Assembly (NCBI GenBank): GCA_025462985.1
Contig: JAOAPP010000617.1
Span: 1 to 9,544 of the forward strand
Source of the DNA: Bryobacterales bacterium
GTDB lineage: Bacteria > Acidobacteriota > Terriglobia > Bryobacterales > Bryobacteraceae
Length of the DNA stretch: 9,544 nt
Direction of reading: 5' to 3'
Shown: one piece after another, positions 1 through 6,262 of the stretch
Layout: each line of letters starts with the position of its first letter
Numbering within the stretch: position 1 is the stretch's first letter
Position numbers and translations under genes: made by a program
The notes under the pieces: generated by a model
Seen by the model: only the letters and a program-made list of their open reading frames with translations
Database searches by the model: none
Told to the model about the DNA's origin: nothing

Positions 1-1881
1 GAACGCGGAAAGTTTCGTGTGCGCTGGAAGCCGGCTAGAATCGTCAAAGCAGTCCCTTACGACACTCCGATCGCCGGGTACCGCACGAACACGGTCAACA
101 CTCTCCGGCTCTGGAAAGCCGAGGCAATAGAGTCATTTGACTTTCAGGCTTTCAACGCGGGGGACTACGTTGGATCCGTCAGAAGCAAGATGCAGTCCGA
201 GAACATCTCGAAAGTCTTGTATCCCAATGACGAGGAACTTAAGGGAAAAGAACTGAGGCTGGAGCAGCAATACTTTTTTGTCTCCGCTTCGCTTCAAGTT
301 CTCATCCGGCTTTACCTGAACCAAGGCAGAAAGATCGAACTCTTTCATGAGAAGTGGGCGGTTCAGATGAACGACACGCATCCGTCCGTCAGCGTGGCCG
401 AGTTGATGCGTCTTCTCCTGGACGAGCACGGTTTGGATTGGGATACGGCGTGGCAGGCTACTGTGAAGACGCTTGGCTACACCAATCACACACTGCTTCC
501 GGAGGCTCTGGAGAAATGGCCCATCCAGCTGTTTTCGAACCTGCTTCCCCGGCACCTGGAGATCATCTACGAGATCAATGCCCGATTCCTGGCAGAGGTG
601 AAGGCGAAGTATCCGGGCGATGTGGAGCGCATCCGCCGGGTTTCAATCATTGACGAAGAAGGCGAGCGCTACGTCAGAATGGCGCACTTGGCCACGATCG
701 GCAGTCACGCCATCAACGGTGTGGCGGCATTGCATTCGGAGTTACTCAAGAAAGATCTCCTGCATGACTTCTATGAGCTTTATCCCGAACGCTTCAGCAA
801 CAAGACAAATGGAATCACTCCACGCAGGTGGCTGGCACTTAGTAATCGGCCTCTTTCGAATTTGATCACCAGTCGGATCGGTGACAGATGGGTCAAGGAT
901 CTTGAGCAGCTTCGAGCCTTGGAAGCTCATATTGAAGATCCGGCCTTTCGCGAAGACTGGAGGGCCGCACAGCATGCTGTAAAGATTCGGCTTCGGGAGT
1001 ACGTTGCGGAAAAGACCGGCGTCGAGATCGACCCTTCGTCGATGTTGGACGTGATTGTCAAACGAATTCACGAGTACAAACGACAACATCTGAAGGTTCT
1101 GCACATACTCACCCTTTATAACCGGATCAAGAAGAATCCGGGCGCTGCTGTGGTGCCTCGCACGTTCCTGTTTGGCGGCAAAGCCGCGCCTGGCTATCGC
1201 ATGGCCAAGCTGATCATAAAACTAGTAAACTCCGTTGCGGAGGTGATCAATACGGACCCGGACGTAGCCGGCAGACTTCGCGTTGTTTTTCTGCCGGACT
1301 ACAATGTCAGCTTCGGGCAGCGCGTCTATCCGGCGGCCGATCTGTCTGAACAAATTTCGCTCGCCGGCAAAGAAGCGTCCGGAACCGGAAACATGAAATT
1401 TGCGCTAAATGGCGCATTAACGGTCGGCACGCTCGACGGAGCAAATGTTGAAATTCGGGACGCCGTTGGCCACGAAAACTTCTTTCTGTTTGGCATGACG
1501 GTCGAGCAGGTACAAGAGCTGCGTCAGCGAGGCTATCACCCCCGGGATTTCTACAACGCCAATCCGGAGTTGAAGCAGTTGGTCGATGAACTTTATTCCG
1601 GACGCTTCTCACGCGGGAACCAGGAGCTCTTTCGCCCGCTGCTGGACTCGCTAATGAATCGAGATGCGTACATGCTGTTTGCGGATTACCAGTCCTACGT
1701 CGATTGCCAGGATCACATCAGCACGGTTTTTGGCGACACCGATCGCTGGACGCGGATGTCGATTCTGAACACGGCCCGTATGGGGCGATTTTCTTCCGAC
1801 CGTGCAATCCGTGAGTACGGAAAAGACATCTGGCACATTGAACCTGTTCCTGTGGAACTGAAAGAGCTCACACGCCTTTAA
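1..1881 (+). CDS. glgP: Glycogen/maltodextrin phosphorylase, C-terminal ~626 residues (5' end outside window)
   Basis: PLP-dependent alpha-glucan phosphorylase (GT35). It releases glucose-1-phosphate from the non-reducing ends of glycogen or maltodextrins in the cytosol. The reading frame is open from base 1, so the GTG at 19 is not a real start. Family proteins have roughly 820-840 residues, so about 200 N-terminal residues lie upstream. Visible conserved blocks, numbered from base 1, are QMNDTHPSVSVAELMR, TLLPEALEKWP, NKTNGITPRRWL (from residue 267), RIHEYKRQ and EASGTGNMKFALNGALTVG. In the last block Lys466 (codon 1396-1398) is the expected PLP Schiff-base lysine. The C-terminus is complete (WTRMSILNTARMGRFSSDRAI...DIWHIEPVP). 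The TAA stop at 1879-1881 overlaps the stop of the convergent SDR gene. Glycogen versus maltodextrin preference and N-terminal regulation cannot be judged from this part. Confidence 0.97.
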   Translation, partial: ERGKFRVRWKPARIVKAVPYDTPIAGYRTNTVNTLRLWKAEAIESFDFQAFNAGDYVGSVRSKMQSENISKVLYPNDEELKGKELRLEQQYFFVSASLQVLIRLYLNQGRKIELFHEKWAVQMNDTHPSVSVAELMRLLLDEHGLDWDTAWQATVKTLGYTNHTLLPEALEKWPIQLFSNLLPRHLEIIYEINARFLAEVKAKYPGDVERIRRVSIIDEEGERYVRMAHLATIGSHAINGVAALHSELLKKDLLHDFYELYPERFSNKTNGITPRRWLALSNRPLSNLITSRIGDRWVKDLEQLRALEAHIEDPAFREDWRAAQHAVKIRLREYVAEKTGVEIDPSSMLDVIVKRIHEYKRQHLKVLHILTLYNRIKKNPGAAVVPRTFLFGGKAAPGYRMAKLIIKLVNSVAEVINTDPDVAGRLRVVFLPDYNVSFGQRVYPAADLSEQISLAGKEASGTGNMKFALNGALTVGTLDGANVEIRDAVGHENFFLFGMTVEQVQELRQRGYHPRDFYNANPELKQLVDELYSGRFSRGNQELFRPLLDSLMNRDAYMLFADYQSYVDCQDHISTVFGDTDRWTRMSILNTARMGRFSSDRAIREYGKDIWHIEPVPVELKELTRL

Positions 1882-2672
1882 TCGGGTTTTCGAATCCACC
1901 GCTGACCATCGAACGTGTCGGTATCTTTCCCCCAGGTGCCGAACTTCGAAGCCATCTGGCCGCCATCAACGAAAAGCGTAGCGCCTGTGATATAAGACGC
2001 GCGTTCGGACGCCAGAAACATCACCGCTTGCGCCACTTCCTCCGGCTCTCCTCCGCGACCAAGTGGTATGTGCCTGAAGTAGTCCGCGAGCAGCTTGGGA
2101 CTCTCGAAACTGCGAGCGGTCAGTGGAGTTCGGATCAGTCCCGGACACACTGCGTTGATCCGAATGCCGTAAGGACCAAGCTCGTTCGCCGCCGTGTGAA
2201 GGATGCCGAGCACTCCTGCTTTGCTTGCATTGTAGGCAATCAGATTGGCCTCTCCGTCATAGGAGTTGGTGGATGCGGTCAGGACTATGGAACCGCGGCC
2301 ATGCTTCTTCATTTTCTGCGCAGCAGCCTGGACTGTGTGAAACGCACCGCTGAGATTGACGGCTAACGTCCTGTCCCAAACGGTGGCGCTCGTTGCGAAC
2401 ACGTTCTGCTGGGAGGCGATCCCGGCGTTGACCACGACGATTTCCACGTCTCCTGCGCGGGCGAACGAATCATTTATAGATTGGCGGCTAAAAACGTCCA
2501 ATACATGAGCTAGCGCCCCGATAGACTGAGCCGCATCCATGAGCCGATCGGATTTCAAGTCGAAGAGGGAGACGCGGGCTCCCGCTCCGGCCATGCTCTT
2601 CGCGCTGGCGAATCCAATTCCGCTTGCGCCCCCGGTGACAACAACGTTCTTGTTGGAAAAATCAGATGACAT
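1878..2672 (-). CDS. Short-chain dehydrogenase/reductase (classical SDR), 264 aa
   Basis: NAD(P)(H)-dependent oxidoreductase of the classical SDR family with a Rossmann fold, cytosolic. Motifs in order are TGGASGIG at residues 13-20 (cofactor loop), NAG at 82-84, Asn106, catalytic Ser134, Tyr147 and Lys151 in YNASK, and PG at 177-178 followed by TPL. Asp38 at the end of the second strand suggests NAD(H) over NADP(H); that is family knowledge applied here. I chose the ATG at 2672 because it puts the glycine motif about 12 residues from the N-terminus. It also has GAGG five bases upstream (plus-strand 2678-2681). The frame is open back to 2792, but that would add 40 atypical residues inside the neighbouring gene. 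About 24 residues follow the usual C-terminal VDGG, a slightly long tail. The start overlaps the divergent Rieske gene and the stop overlaps glgP. Substrate unknown. The Rieske neighbour suggests an alcohol, aldehyde or diol made by the oxygenase. Confidence 0.93.
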   Translation of the reverse strand: MSSDFSNKNVVVTGGASGIGFASAKSMAGAGARVSLFDLKSDRLMDAAQSIGALAHVLDVFSRQSINDSFARAGDVEIVVVNAGIASQQNVFATSATVWDRTLAVNLSGAFHTVQAAAQKMKKHGRGSIVLTASTNSYDGEANLIAYNASKAGVLGILHTAANELGPYGIRINAVCPGLIRTPLTARSFESPKLLADYFRHIPLGRGGEPEEVAQAVMFLASERASYITGATLFVDGGQMASKFGTWGKDTDTFDGQRWIRKPD

Positions 2673-2681
2673 CCATGCCTC
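2655..2681. promoter_or_regulatory. Overlapping divergent start region of the SDR and Rieske genes
   Basis: Two translation starts face away from each other within 27 bp. The Rieske ATG (2666-2668, plus) is preceded by GGAAA from 2655. The SDR ATG (2672-2670, minus) is preceded by GAGG, read from plus 2681-2678. The coding regions overlap by 7 bp (2666-2672). Each ribosome binding site therefore lies inside the other gene's 5' coding part, and any promoter must do the same. If the Rieske start were the ATG at 2675, the genes would be 2 bp apart and the conclusion would not change. Confidence 0.7.
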
Positions 2682-3766
2682 GCCACACCCTGCCTGCTCG
2701 ATACTACACTGACGAGAGCCTATTTCAAGACGAACTCGAACGCTTCTACTGCAATAGCTGGATTTGCGCTGGACGTACAGCCGCCATCCCAAACGCGGGC
2801 GATTACTTCCTCCGTGACGTCGGCGTTGAGAGCATCATCGTAGTGCGTGAGTCCAGCGCATCCGTGCGGGCGTATTTCAACGTCTGCCGGCATCGCGGGA
2901 CCCGCATCTGTACCGCAAACGAGGGCAGACTTTCGGGACGAATCCAGTGCCCATACCACGGCTGGACGTATGGCCTGAACGGGCAACTCATCGGAGCGCC
3001 GCACATGGATGTGCCTGGCTTCGCTCATGGCGACTACCCGCTCCACGCAGTTGCGGCCGAGGTTTGGGACGGCCATATCTTCCTTCACCTGGAAAAATCG
3101 CCGCCCCCGTTGTCGGACCAGCTTGCCGATCTGCCGGTCAAGTTTGCGAACTGGCAAATGGGTGGACTTCGCCTTCACAAGCGCATTGTCTACGAGGTCA
3201 AGGCCAACTGGAAGCTGCTGATCCAAAACTATAACGAGTGTCTGCACTGCCCGTTATTGCACCCTGCTCTCAATCAACTGACCGAGTATCTGGGCGCGGA
3301 CAACGAACCTCCAGCCGACACATACATTGGAGGCTCTATGGGGTTTCGAGGCTCAGCCGAAACCATGAGCCTGTGCGGTAAGCGGGTCGGGGAGTTTCTT
3401 CCGGCCCTGACTGACGCGGAATGCAAGAAAGTCTGTTATCACGCGATCTACCCCAATCTGCTGCTCAGCCTGCATCCCGACTACATGATGCTGCACACGC
3501 TCTGGCCGAAGGCAGTCGATCACACGCAGGTGATCTGCGAGTGGCACTTCCATCCAGCCGACATGGACAAGCCCGGTTTCGACGGAAGCGACGCCGTGCA
3601 ATTCTGGGATCAAACCAATCTCGAGGATTGGCGCGTTGTTGAACTTTCCCAGGCCGGTATCCAGTCGCGCGCCTACACGCCGGGCCCTTACTCGCCTCGT
3701 GAATCTCTGCTGCAGGCGTTCGACCAGTTTGTTCTGGACCGGGAACGCGAGGGTAAAGGCGTCTAG
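2666..3766 (+). CDS. Rieske [2Fe-2S] non-heme iron oxygenase, alpha subunit, 366 aa
   Basis: Catalytic subunit of a Rieske oxygenase, which uses O2 and electrons from a separate reductase to hydroxylate or N-demethylate its substrate. The Rieske cluster ligands are visible as C74-x-H76 (CRHRG) and C95-PY-H98 (CPYHGW). The mononuclear iron site is His194 and His199 in NYNECLHCPLLHP, with Asp315 in FWDQTNLEDW as third ligand. Glu191 lies where naphthalene dioxygenase has its bridging Asp205. Glu here is typical of the branch that includes carnitine oxygenase CntA and glycine-betaine or stachydrine demethylases, so a quaternary-amine substrate is a reasonable inference. Aromatic or other substrates remain possible. 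ATG 2666 is preferred because GGAAA lies about 8 bases upstream; the ATG at 2675 has no such site. No reductase or beta subunit is in the window. The stop overlaps that of the convergent permease gene. Confidence 0.93.
   Translation: MTSMPRHTLPARYYTDESLFQDELERFYCNSWICAGRTAAIPNAGDYFLRDVGVESIIVVRESSASVRAYFNVCRHRGTRICTANEGRLSGRIQCPYHGWTYGLNGQLIGAPHMDVPGFAHGDYPLHAVAAEVWDGHIFLHLEKSPPPLSDQLADLPVKFANWQMGGLRLHKRIVYEVKANWKLLIQNYNECLHCPLLHPALNQLTEYLGADNEPPADTYIGGSMGFRGSAETMSLCGKRVGEFLPALTDAECKKVCYHAIYPNLLLSLHPDYMMLHTLWPKAVDHTQVICEWHFHPADMDKPGFDGSDAVQFWDQTNLEDWRVVELSQAGIQSRAYTPGPYSPRESLLQAFDQFVLDREREGKGV
2701..2728 (-). promoter_or_regulatory. Candidate sigma70-type promoter for the SDR gene, inside the Rieske coding region
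   Basis: Read on the minus strand, TTGAAA (plus 2728-2723, 5 of 6 to the -35 consensus) is followed after 16 bases by TAGTAT (plus 2706-2701, 4 of 6 to the -10 consensus). Transcription would start near 2694, leaving a short leader that contains the GAGG site before ATG 2672. It was found by eye and no expression evidence exists. Such matches also occur by chance, and sigma factor preferences of this organism are unknown. Confidence 0.35.
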
Positions 3767-3780
3767 GCCCGAATCGCCTT
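3756..3780. other. Small inverted repeat around the shared Rieske/permease stop codons
   Basis: AAGGCG (3756-3761) and CGCCTT (3775-3780) form a perfect 6 bp stem with a 13-base loop. The loop holds the CTAG (3763-3766) in which both convergent genes terminate translation. There is no following T-run on either strand, so it does not look like a strong intrinsic terminator. It might be a weak bidirectional transcript end, or chance. Confidence 0.3.
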
Positions 3781-5118
3781 ACATCGCCTGAAAACGAAAT
3801 ACCCAAGCAGTGCGAACGCCGCGCACCCGCCGACCACCTTCAGTTCGAAAATCACCGGGGAAGCTGTGTCTCCGGGAGGAACGATCGTCAGCACAATGGC
3901 GACGATCGTCACCGCCAATCCTGATACTGAGACAAGCTTGCCTGCAAAGCGCAACCCGGCGCCGAAGATGTAAACAAACGGGATTAGCGTAGCCATTACC
4001 GTCATGTCCACCAAAACGTCGTAGCCGGAGCGAAGACTCTCTCCAAGTTGCGCCATAAGCAAAAACATCGTAGCCGCGACCAACTGGACAGCCAGCGAAA
4101 CATAAGGGGTGTGCCAGCGCGCATGAAGGCGCGCAAACGCACTTGGAAGATAATGATCCAGCCCGATCGCATAGGGCAGCCGCGTATTGCCGGCGATCCA
4201 TGCATCCACCTGTCCGGCGAACGCAAGGCTGATCAGGATAGCCAATCCTGTTTCGACAGATGGCATTCCCAATTTTGAAGCCGCCACCGCACCTGCCTGC
4301 GCCAATCCCGTCATCGGGCTGATATCCGCGGGCCTAAGCACAACAAGCATAGCCGCGGTGCCGCAGATATAGAACAGCGAACATCCCACCCCGCTGATCA
4401 CCGCTGCGAGTTTTACATTCTTCGCCGGGTCGTGGATTTCACCGCTCAGGATCGGCGCCAGTTCCAGGCCGATAAACGCGAACGCGATCTGCGACCAAAA
4501 GTTCAAGGTCTCAAAGTGAGCCGATGGGAGTAACCGAAATTGCGTCGCGGAACCCCAGCGCCAGGCTGAGACCACCGCCAATATCGCCAGAACGGCAACC
4601 GTCATAAACAGCGCGCTTCCGCCGAACGCGGATATCCACTTGGCCACTCGGAGCCCGAAGAAGTTGGCGAGAAAGGCGGCCCAGAGCACCAGCAAGGTTG
4701 CGGGCAGCACGAAGGCGCGTTCTTCCGCAAATCGGTGCCCGGCCGAGCCGAAAACGAAGGACGCCATCGCTACGCCTGAGAGCACCAGAGACGGCAAGTA
4801 GAGAAGGTTGGAGATGAAGTAGAACCAGGAGCACAGAAACGCATGCCCGTCGCCGAAAGCTCGCTTGGTCCAGATGTAAAAGCCTCCAACCTCCGGGAAC
4901 AGGGCCGATAGGCGTGCCACCACCACAGCTGAAGGAATGAAGAAGAACACAGCTGCCAGAATCCAGAGCAGCAGCGAGCCCGGGCCGGCGTGCGCCGCGG
5001 CCGCTATCCATCGCAGGCTGGCGATCGCGCAGATATTGAAGAGAACCAGGTCGCGGAGGCGCAGTTCCCGGCGTAGTGTGGTTGCGGAACTCTTGGGCGC
5101 ATGAACCGCGGGCGTCAC
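3763..5118 (-). CDS. APC superfamily amino acid/amine permease, 451 aa
   Basis: Integral inner-membrane transporter of the amino acid-polyamine-organocation superfamily. Hydrophobic segments span most of the protein and fit about 12 helices. Helix 1 region NICAIASLRWIAAAAHAGPG is followed by the loop LFPEVGGFYIWTKRAFGD (residues 74-90), a characteristic APC element. Helix 6 carries FAFIGLELAPILSGEIHDP (residues 213-231), matching the FxGxE substrate-site region. A GTG at 5118 is the only usable start before an in-frame stop just upstream (5131-5133). It lacks a clear Shine-Dalgarno sequence. Substrate cannot be read from sequence. Relatives transport amino acids or exchange glutamate/GABA-type substrates. 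Next to the Rieske/SDR pair it could import their substrate, but it is convergent with the Rieske gene, not in an operon with it. The TAG stop overlaps the Rieske stop. Confidence 0.9.
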   Translation of the reverse strand: MTPAVHAPKSSATTLRRELRLRDLVLFNICAIASLRWIAAAAHAGPGSLLLWILAAVFFFIPSAVVVARLSALFPEVGGFYIWTKRAFGDGHAFLCSWFYFISNLLYLPSLVLSGVAMASFVFGSAGHRFAEERAFVLPATLLVLWAAFLANFFGLRVAKWISAFGGSALFMTVAVLAILAVVSAWRWGSATQFRLLPSAHFETLNFWSQIAFAFIGLELAPILSGEIHDPAKNVKLAAVISGVGCSLFYICGTAAMLVVLRPADISPMTGLAQAGAVAASKLGMPSVETGLAILISLAFAGQVDAWIAGNTRLPYAIGLDHYLPSAFARLHARWHTPYVSLAVQLVAATMFLLMAQLGESLRSGYDVLVDMTVMATLIPFVYIFGAGLRFAGKLVSVSGLAVTIVAIVLTIVPPGDTASPVIFELKVVGGCAAFALLGYFVFRRCKAIRA

Positions 5119-5199
5119 GTAACAGTCAGATTACAAGGTCCGTTTTGGCCCGGTAATCCCAGCCTCAATTGGTCGCGGGATTTGGCAGAATCAGACCAG
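5119..5199. other. 81 bp divergent intergenic region between permease and ArsC-like gene
   Basis: This is the only gap in the left half of the window and must hold the start signals for both the permease (minus, GTG 5118) and the ArsC-like gene (plus, ATG 5200). I found no convincing paired -35/-10 elements and no strong ribosome binding site on either strand. I saw no operator palindrome. Translation of both flanking genes may be weak, or it may use signals I cannot recognise. Confidence 0.5.
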
Positions 5200-5568
5200 A
5201 TGCAGAGCGTGCAGATTTTTGGGGTAAAGAACTCGCAGGCGACCCGCGCGGCGGAACGGTTTTTCAAAGAGCGGCGCGTCTCCATTCACTTCGTCGACCT
5301 GAAGGTGAAGCCTATGTCTCCTGGTGAAATCAAGAGGTTTATCGATCGCTTTGGCCTCGGGTCGCTTCTTGATCCGGGAGGAAAAGCCTACGTGGACGCC
5401 GGGTTGAAATACCTGAAACTCTCCGACTCCGAACTGCTGGCCAGGATTGAGAAGGAGCCTGGATTACTGAGGCTGCCCCTTGTCCGAGCCGCCAATCGGC
5501 TCAGTATCGGCCACGATGAGGATGCCTGGAAAGTCATGCTGACCGCCCCAGCGGCTAAAGTAACTTGA
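5200..5568 (+). CDS. ArsC/Spx-family thioredoxin-fold protein lacking the catalytic cysteine, 122 aa
   Basis: The sequence follows the ArsC/YffB/Spx pattern: strand IFGVKNSQATRAAERFF, strand VSIHFVDLKVKPMSPGEI, helix RFGLGSLLDPGGKAY, and the C-terminal RLPLVRAANRLSIG block. Family members reduce arsenate with glutathione or thioredoxin, or bind RNA polymerase (Spx). The nucleophilic Cys expected in the first loop (GxKNC in YffB-type proteins) is Ser12, and the whole protein contains no Cys. In the block before the conserved Pro93, the usual Arg is Leu92. A standard arsenate reductase reaction is therefore unlikely; a binding or regulatory role is inferred. ATG 5200 is chosen because it places the first strand at the N-terminus as in relatives. 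The frame is open from 5101, but that would add 33 non-family residues and overlap the permease start. The 3' end overlaps the pterin dehydratase gene by 14 bp. Confidence 0.82.
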   Translation: MQSVQIFGVKNSQATRAAERFFKERRVSIHFVDLKVKPMSPGEIKRFIDRFGLGSLLDPGGKAYVDAGLKYLKLSDSELLARIEKEPGLLRLPLVRAANRLSIGHDEDAWKVMLTAPAAKVT

Positions 5569-5851
5569 CGGCCATGCTCTCCAGGATTTTCGCGAGTTCG
5601 AAGTCCCGCTTTGTCACGCCGCCGGAGTCATGGGTCGTCAGGTCGACCACCACGCGTCCGTAGACATTGAACCATTCAGGGTGGTGGTTCATCTTTTCAA
5701 TAAGCGGGGCGCATCCGGCCATGAATCCGATCGCGTGTGCGAAGTCGGGAAACTTATACTCGCGATGGAGTTTTGCATTCACCAGCGTCCATTCGCGAAT
5801 GCTCTCCAGTTCCGCCGCGATTTCATTCTCACCCAGTTTGTGCGCTGCCAT
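5555..5851 (-). CDS. phhB: Pterin-4a-carbinolamine dehydratase, 98 aa
   Basis: Small cytosolic enzyme (PCD/DCoH family) that dehydrates 4a-hydroxytetrahydropterin. It recycles the cofactor of aromatic amino acid hydroxylases, and some homologues are linked to molybdopterin metabolism. The signature is clear: MNHHPEWFNVYGRVVVDL (residues 54-71) followed by THDSGGVTKRDFELA. Active-site His56, His57 and His74 correspond to the three catalytic histidines of the family. Length is normal. ATG 5851 is chosen because the family N-terminus (KLGENEI...) follows directly; the frame is open to 5935 with no homologous residues there. The gene overlaps the end of the gamma-glutamylcyclotransferase-like gene by 23 bp, so translational coupling is likely. 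No phenylalanine hydroxylase gene is in the window, so its pathway here is open. The symbol reflects the family, not proven orthology. Confidence 0.93.
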   Translation of the reverse strand: MAAHKLGENEIAAELESIREWTLVNAKLHREYKFPDFAHAIGFMAGCAPLIEKMNHHPEWFNVYGRVVVDLTTHDSGGVTKRDFELAKILESMAVKLL

Positions 5852-6239
5852 CTTTGCGATTGTACGCCCGCCAGTCGCCTGACTCGATAACCGGCGAAGC
5901 TCCGGGACTCTGCGCAAGTATGTACGACCACGCAAGTTGAGTGCTGCCGTCCGCCATCGTCGCGCGAATCAGCCGCCGCTCGTATTCCGAGCCCTCCTCG
6001 CTGTCGAGACGATCCAATATCCGATCGAGATCCCTGAACTCGATCAATTCTCCAACCACCCGACGGCATGCATCATCGGACGAAGCCATACCCGGATACT
6101 CGCCTAAGTGAAACAACACCCCAGGAGCCGAAGCAGCCGTAATGGACAGGATCCCGGCCGGAGTCAAAAGCGTATGCCGGCACTCCTCCTGCATCAGCGT
6201 TCCGTACACAAAAAGGTATGGCGACGAATCGTGCGGCAT
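5829..6239 (-). CDS. Gamma-glutamylcyclotransferase-like (AIG2/GGCT fold) protein, 136 aa
   Basis: Small cytosolic protein of the GGCT/AIG2 fold. Characterised members release 5-oxoproline from gamma-glutamyl amines or amino acids; many bacterial ones (YtfP type) have no known substrate. Visible marks are VYGTLMQ at residues 11-17 (binding loop), YPGM at 48-51, VVGELIEF at 61-68, and LDSEEGSEYERR at 78-89, which holds the acidic residue expected to be catalytic (Glu82 by pattern with EG). GDWRAY lies at the C-terminus. ATG 6239 puts the YGTL loop close to the N-terminus as in relatives; only a weak GGGTG lies upstream. It sits 23 bp after the CLC gene and overlaps the pterin dehydratase gene by 23 bp, all in one minus-strand operon. 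Confidence 0.88.
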   Translation of the reverse strand: MPHDSSPYLFVYGTLMQEECRHTLLTPAGILSITAASAPGVLFHLGEYPGMASSDDACRRVVGELIEFRDLDRILDRLDSEEGSEYERRLIRATMADGSTQLAWSYILAQSPGASPVIESGDWRAYNRKDGSAQTG

Positions 6240-6262
6240 GTTACACCCGGAGATCGTCAGGA

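Noticed and set aside
133..555. A 140-codon minus-strand frame opposite glgP.
   Set aside because: It is antisense to conserved phosphorylase sequence, has no recognisable domain and no ribosome site evidence.
2635..2662. GTGACA followed after 16 bases by AAAAAT as a promoter for the Rieske gene.
   Set aside because: The implied transcription start falls on or just after ATG 2666, and the -10 match is just an A-run that overlaps the ribosome site. It is too weak to list.
2673..2792. A 40-residue N-terminal extension of the SDR starting at 2792.
   Set aside because: It does not resemble SDR sequence and would overlap the Rieske gene by over 120 bp. The ATG at 2672 has a good GAGG site and gives the normal distance to the glycine motif.
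5101..5199. A longer ArsC-like protein starting at ATG 5101.
   Set aside because: The extra 33 residues have no family match and would overlap the permease start. The family N-terminus begins at ATG 5200.
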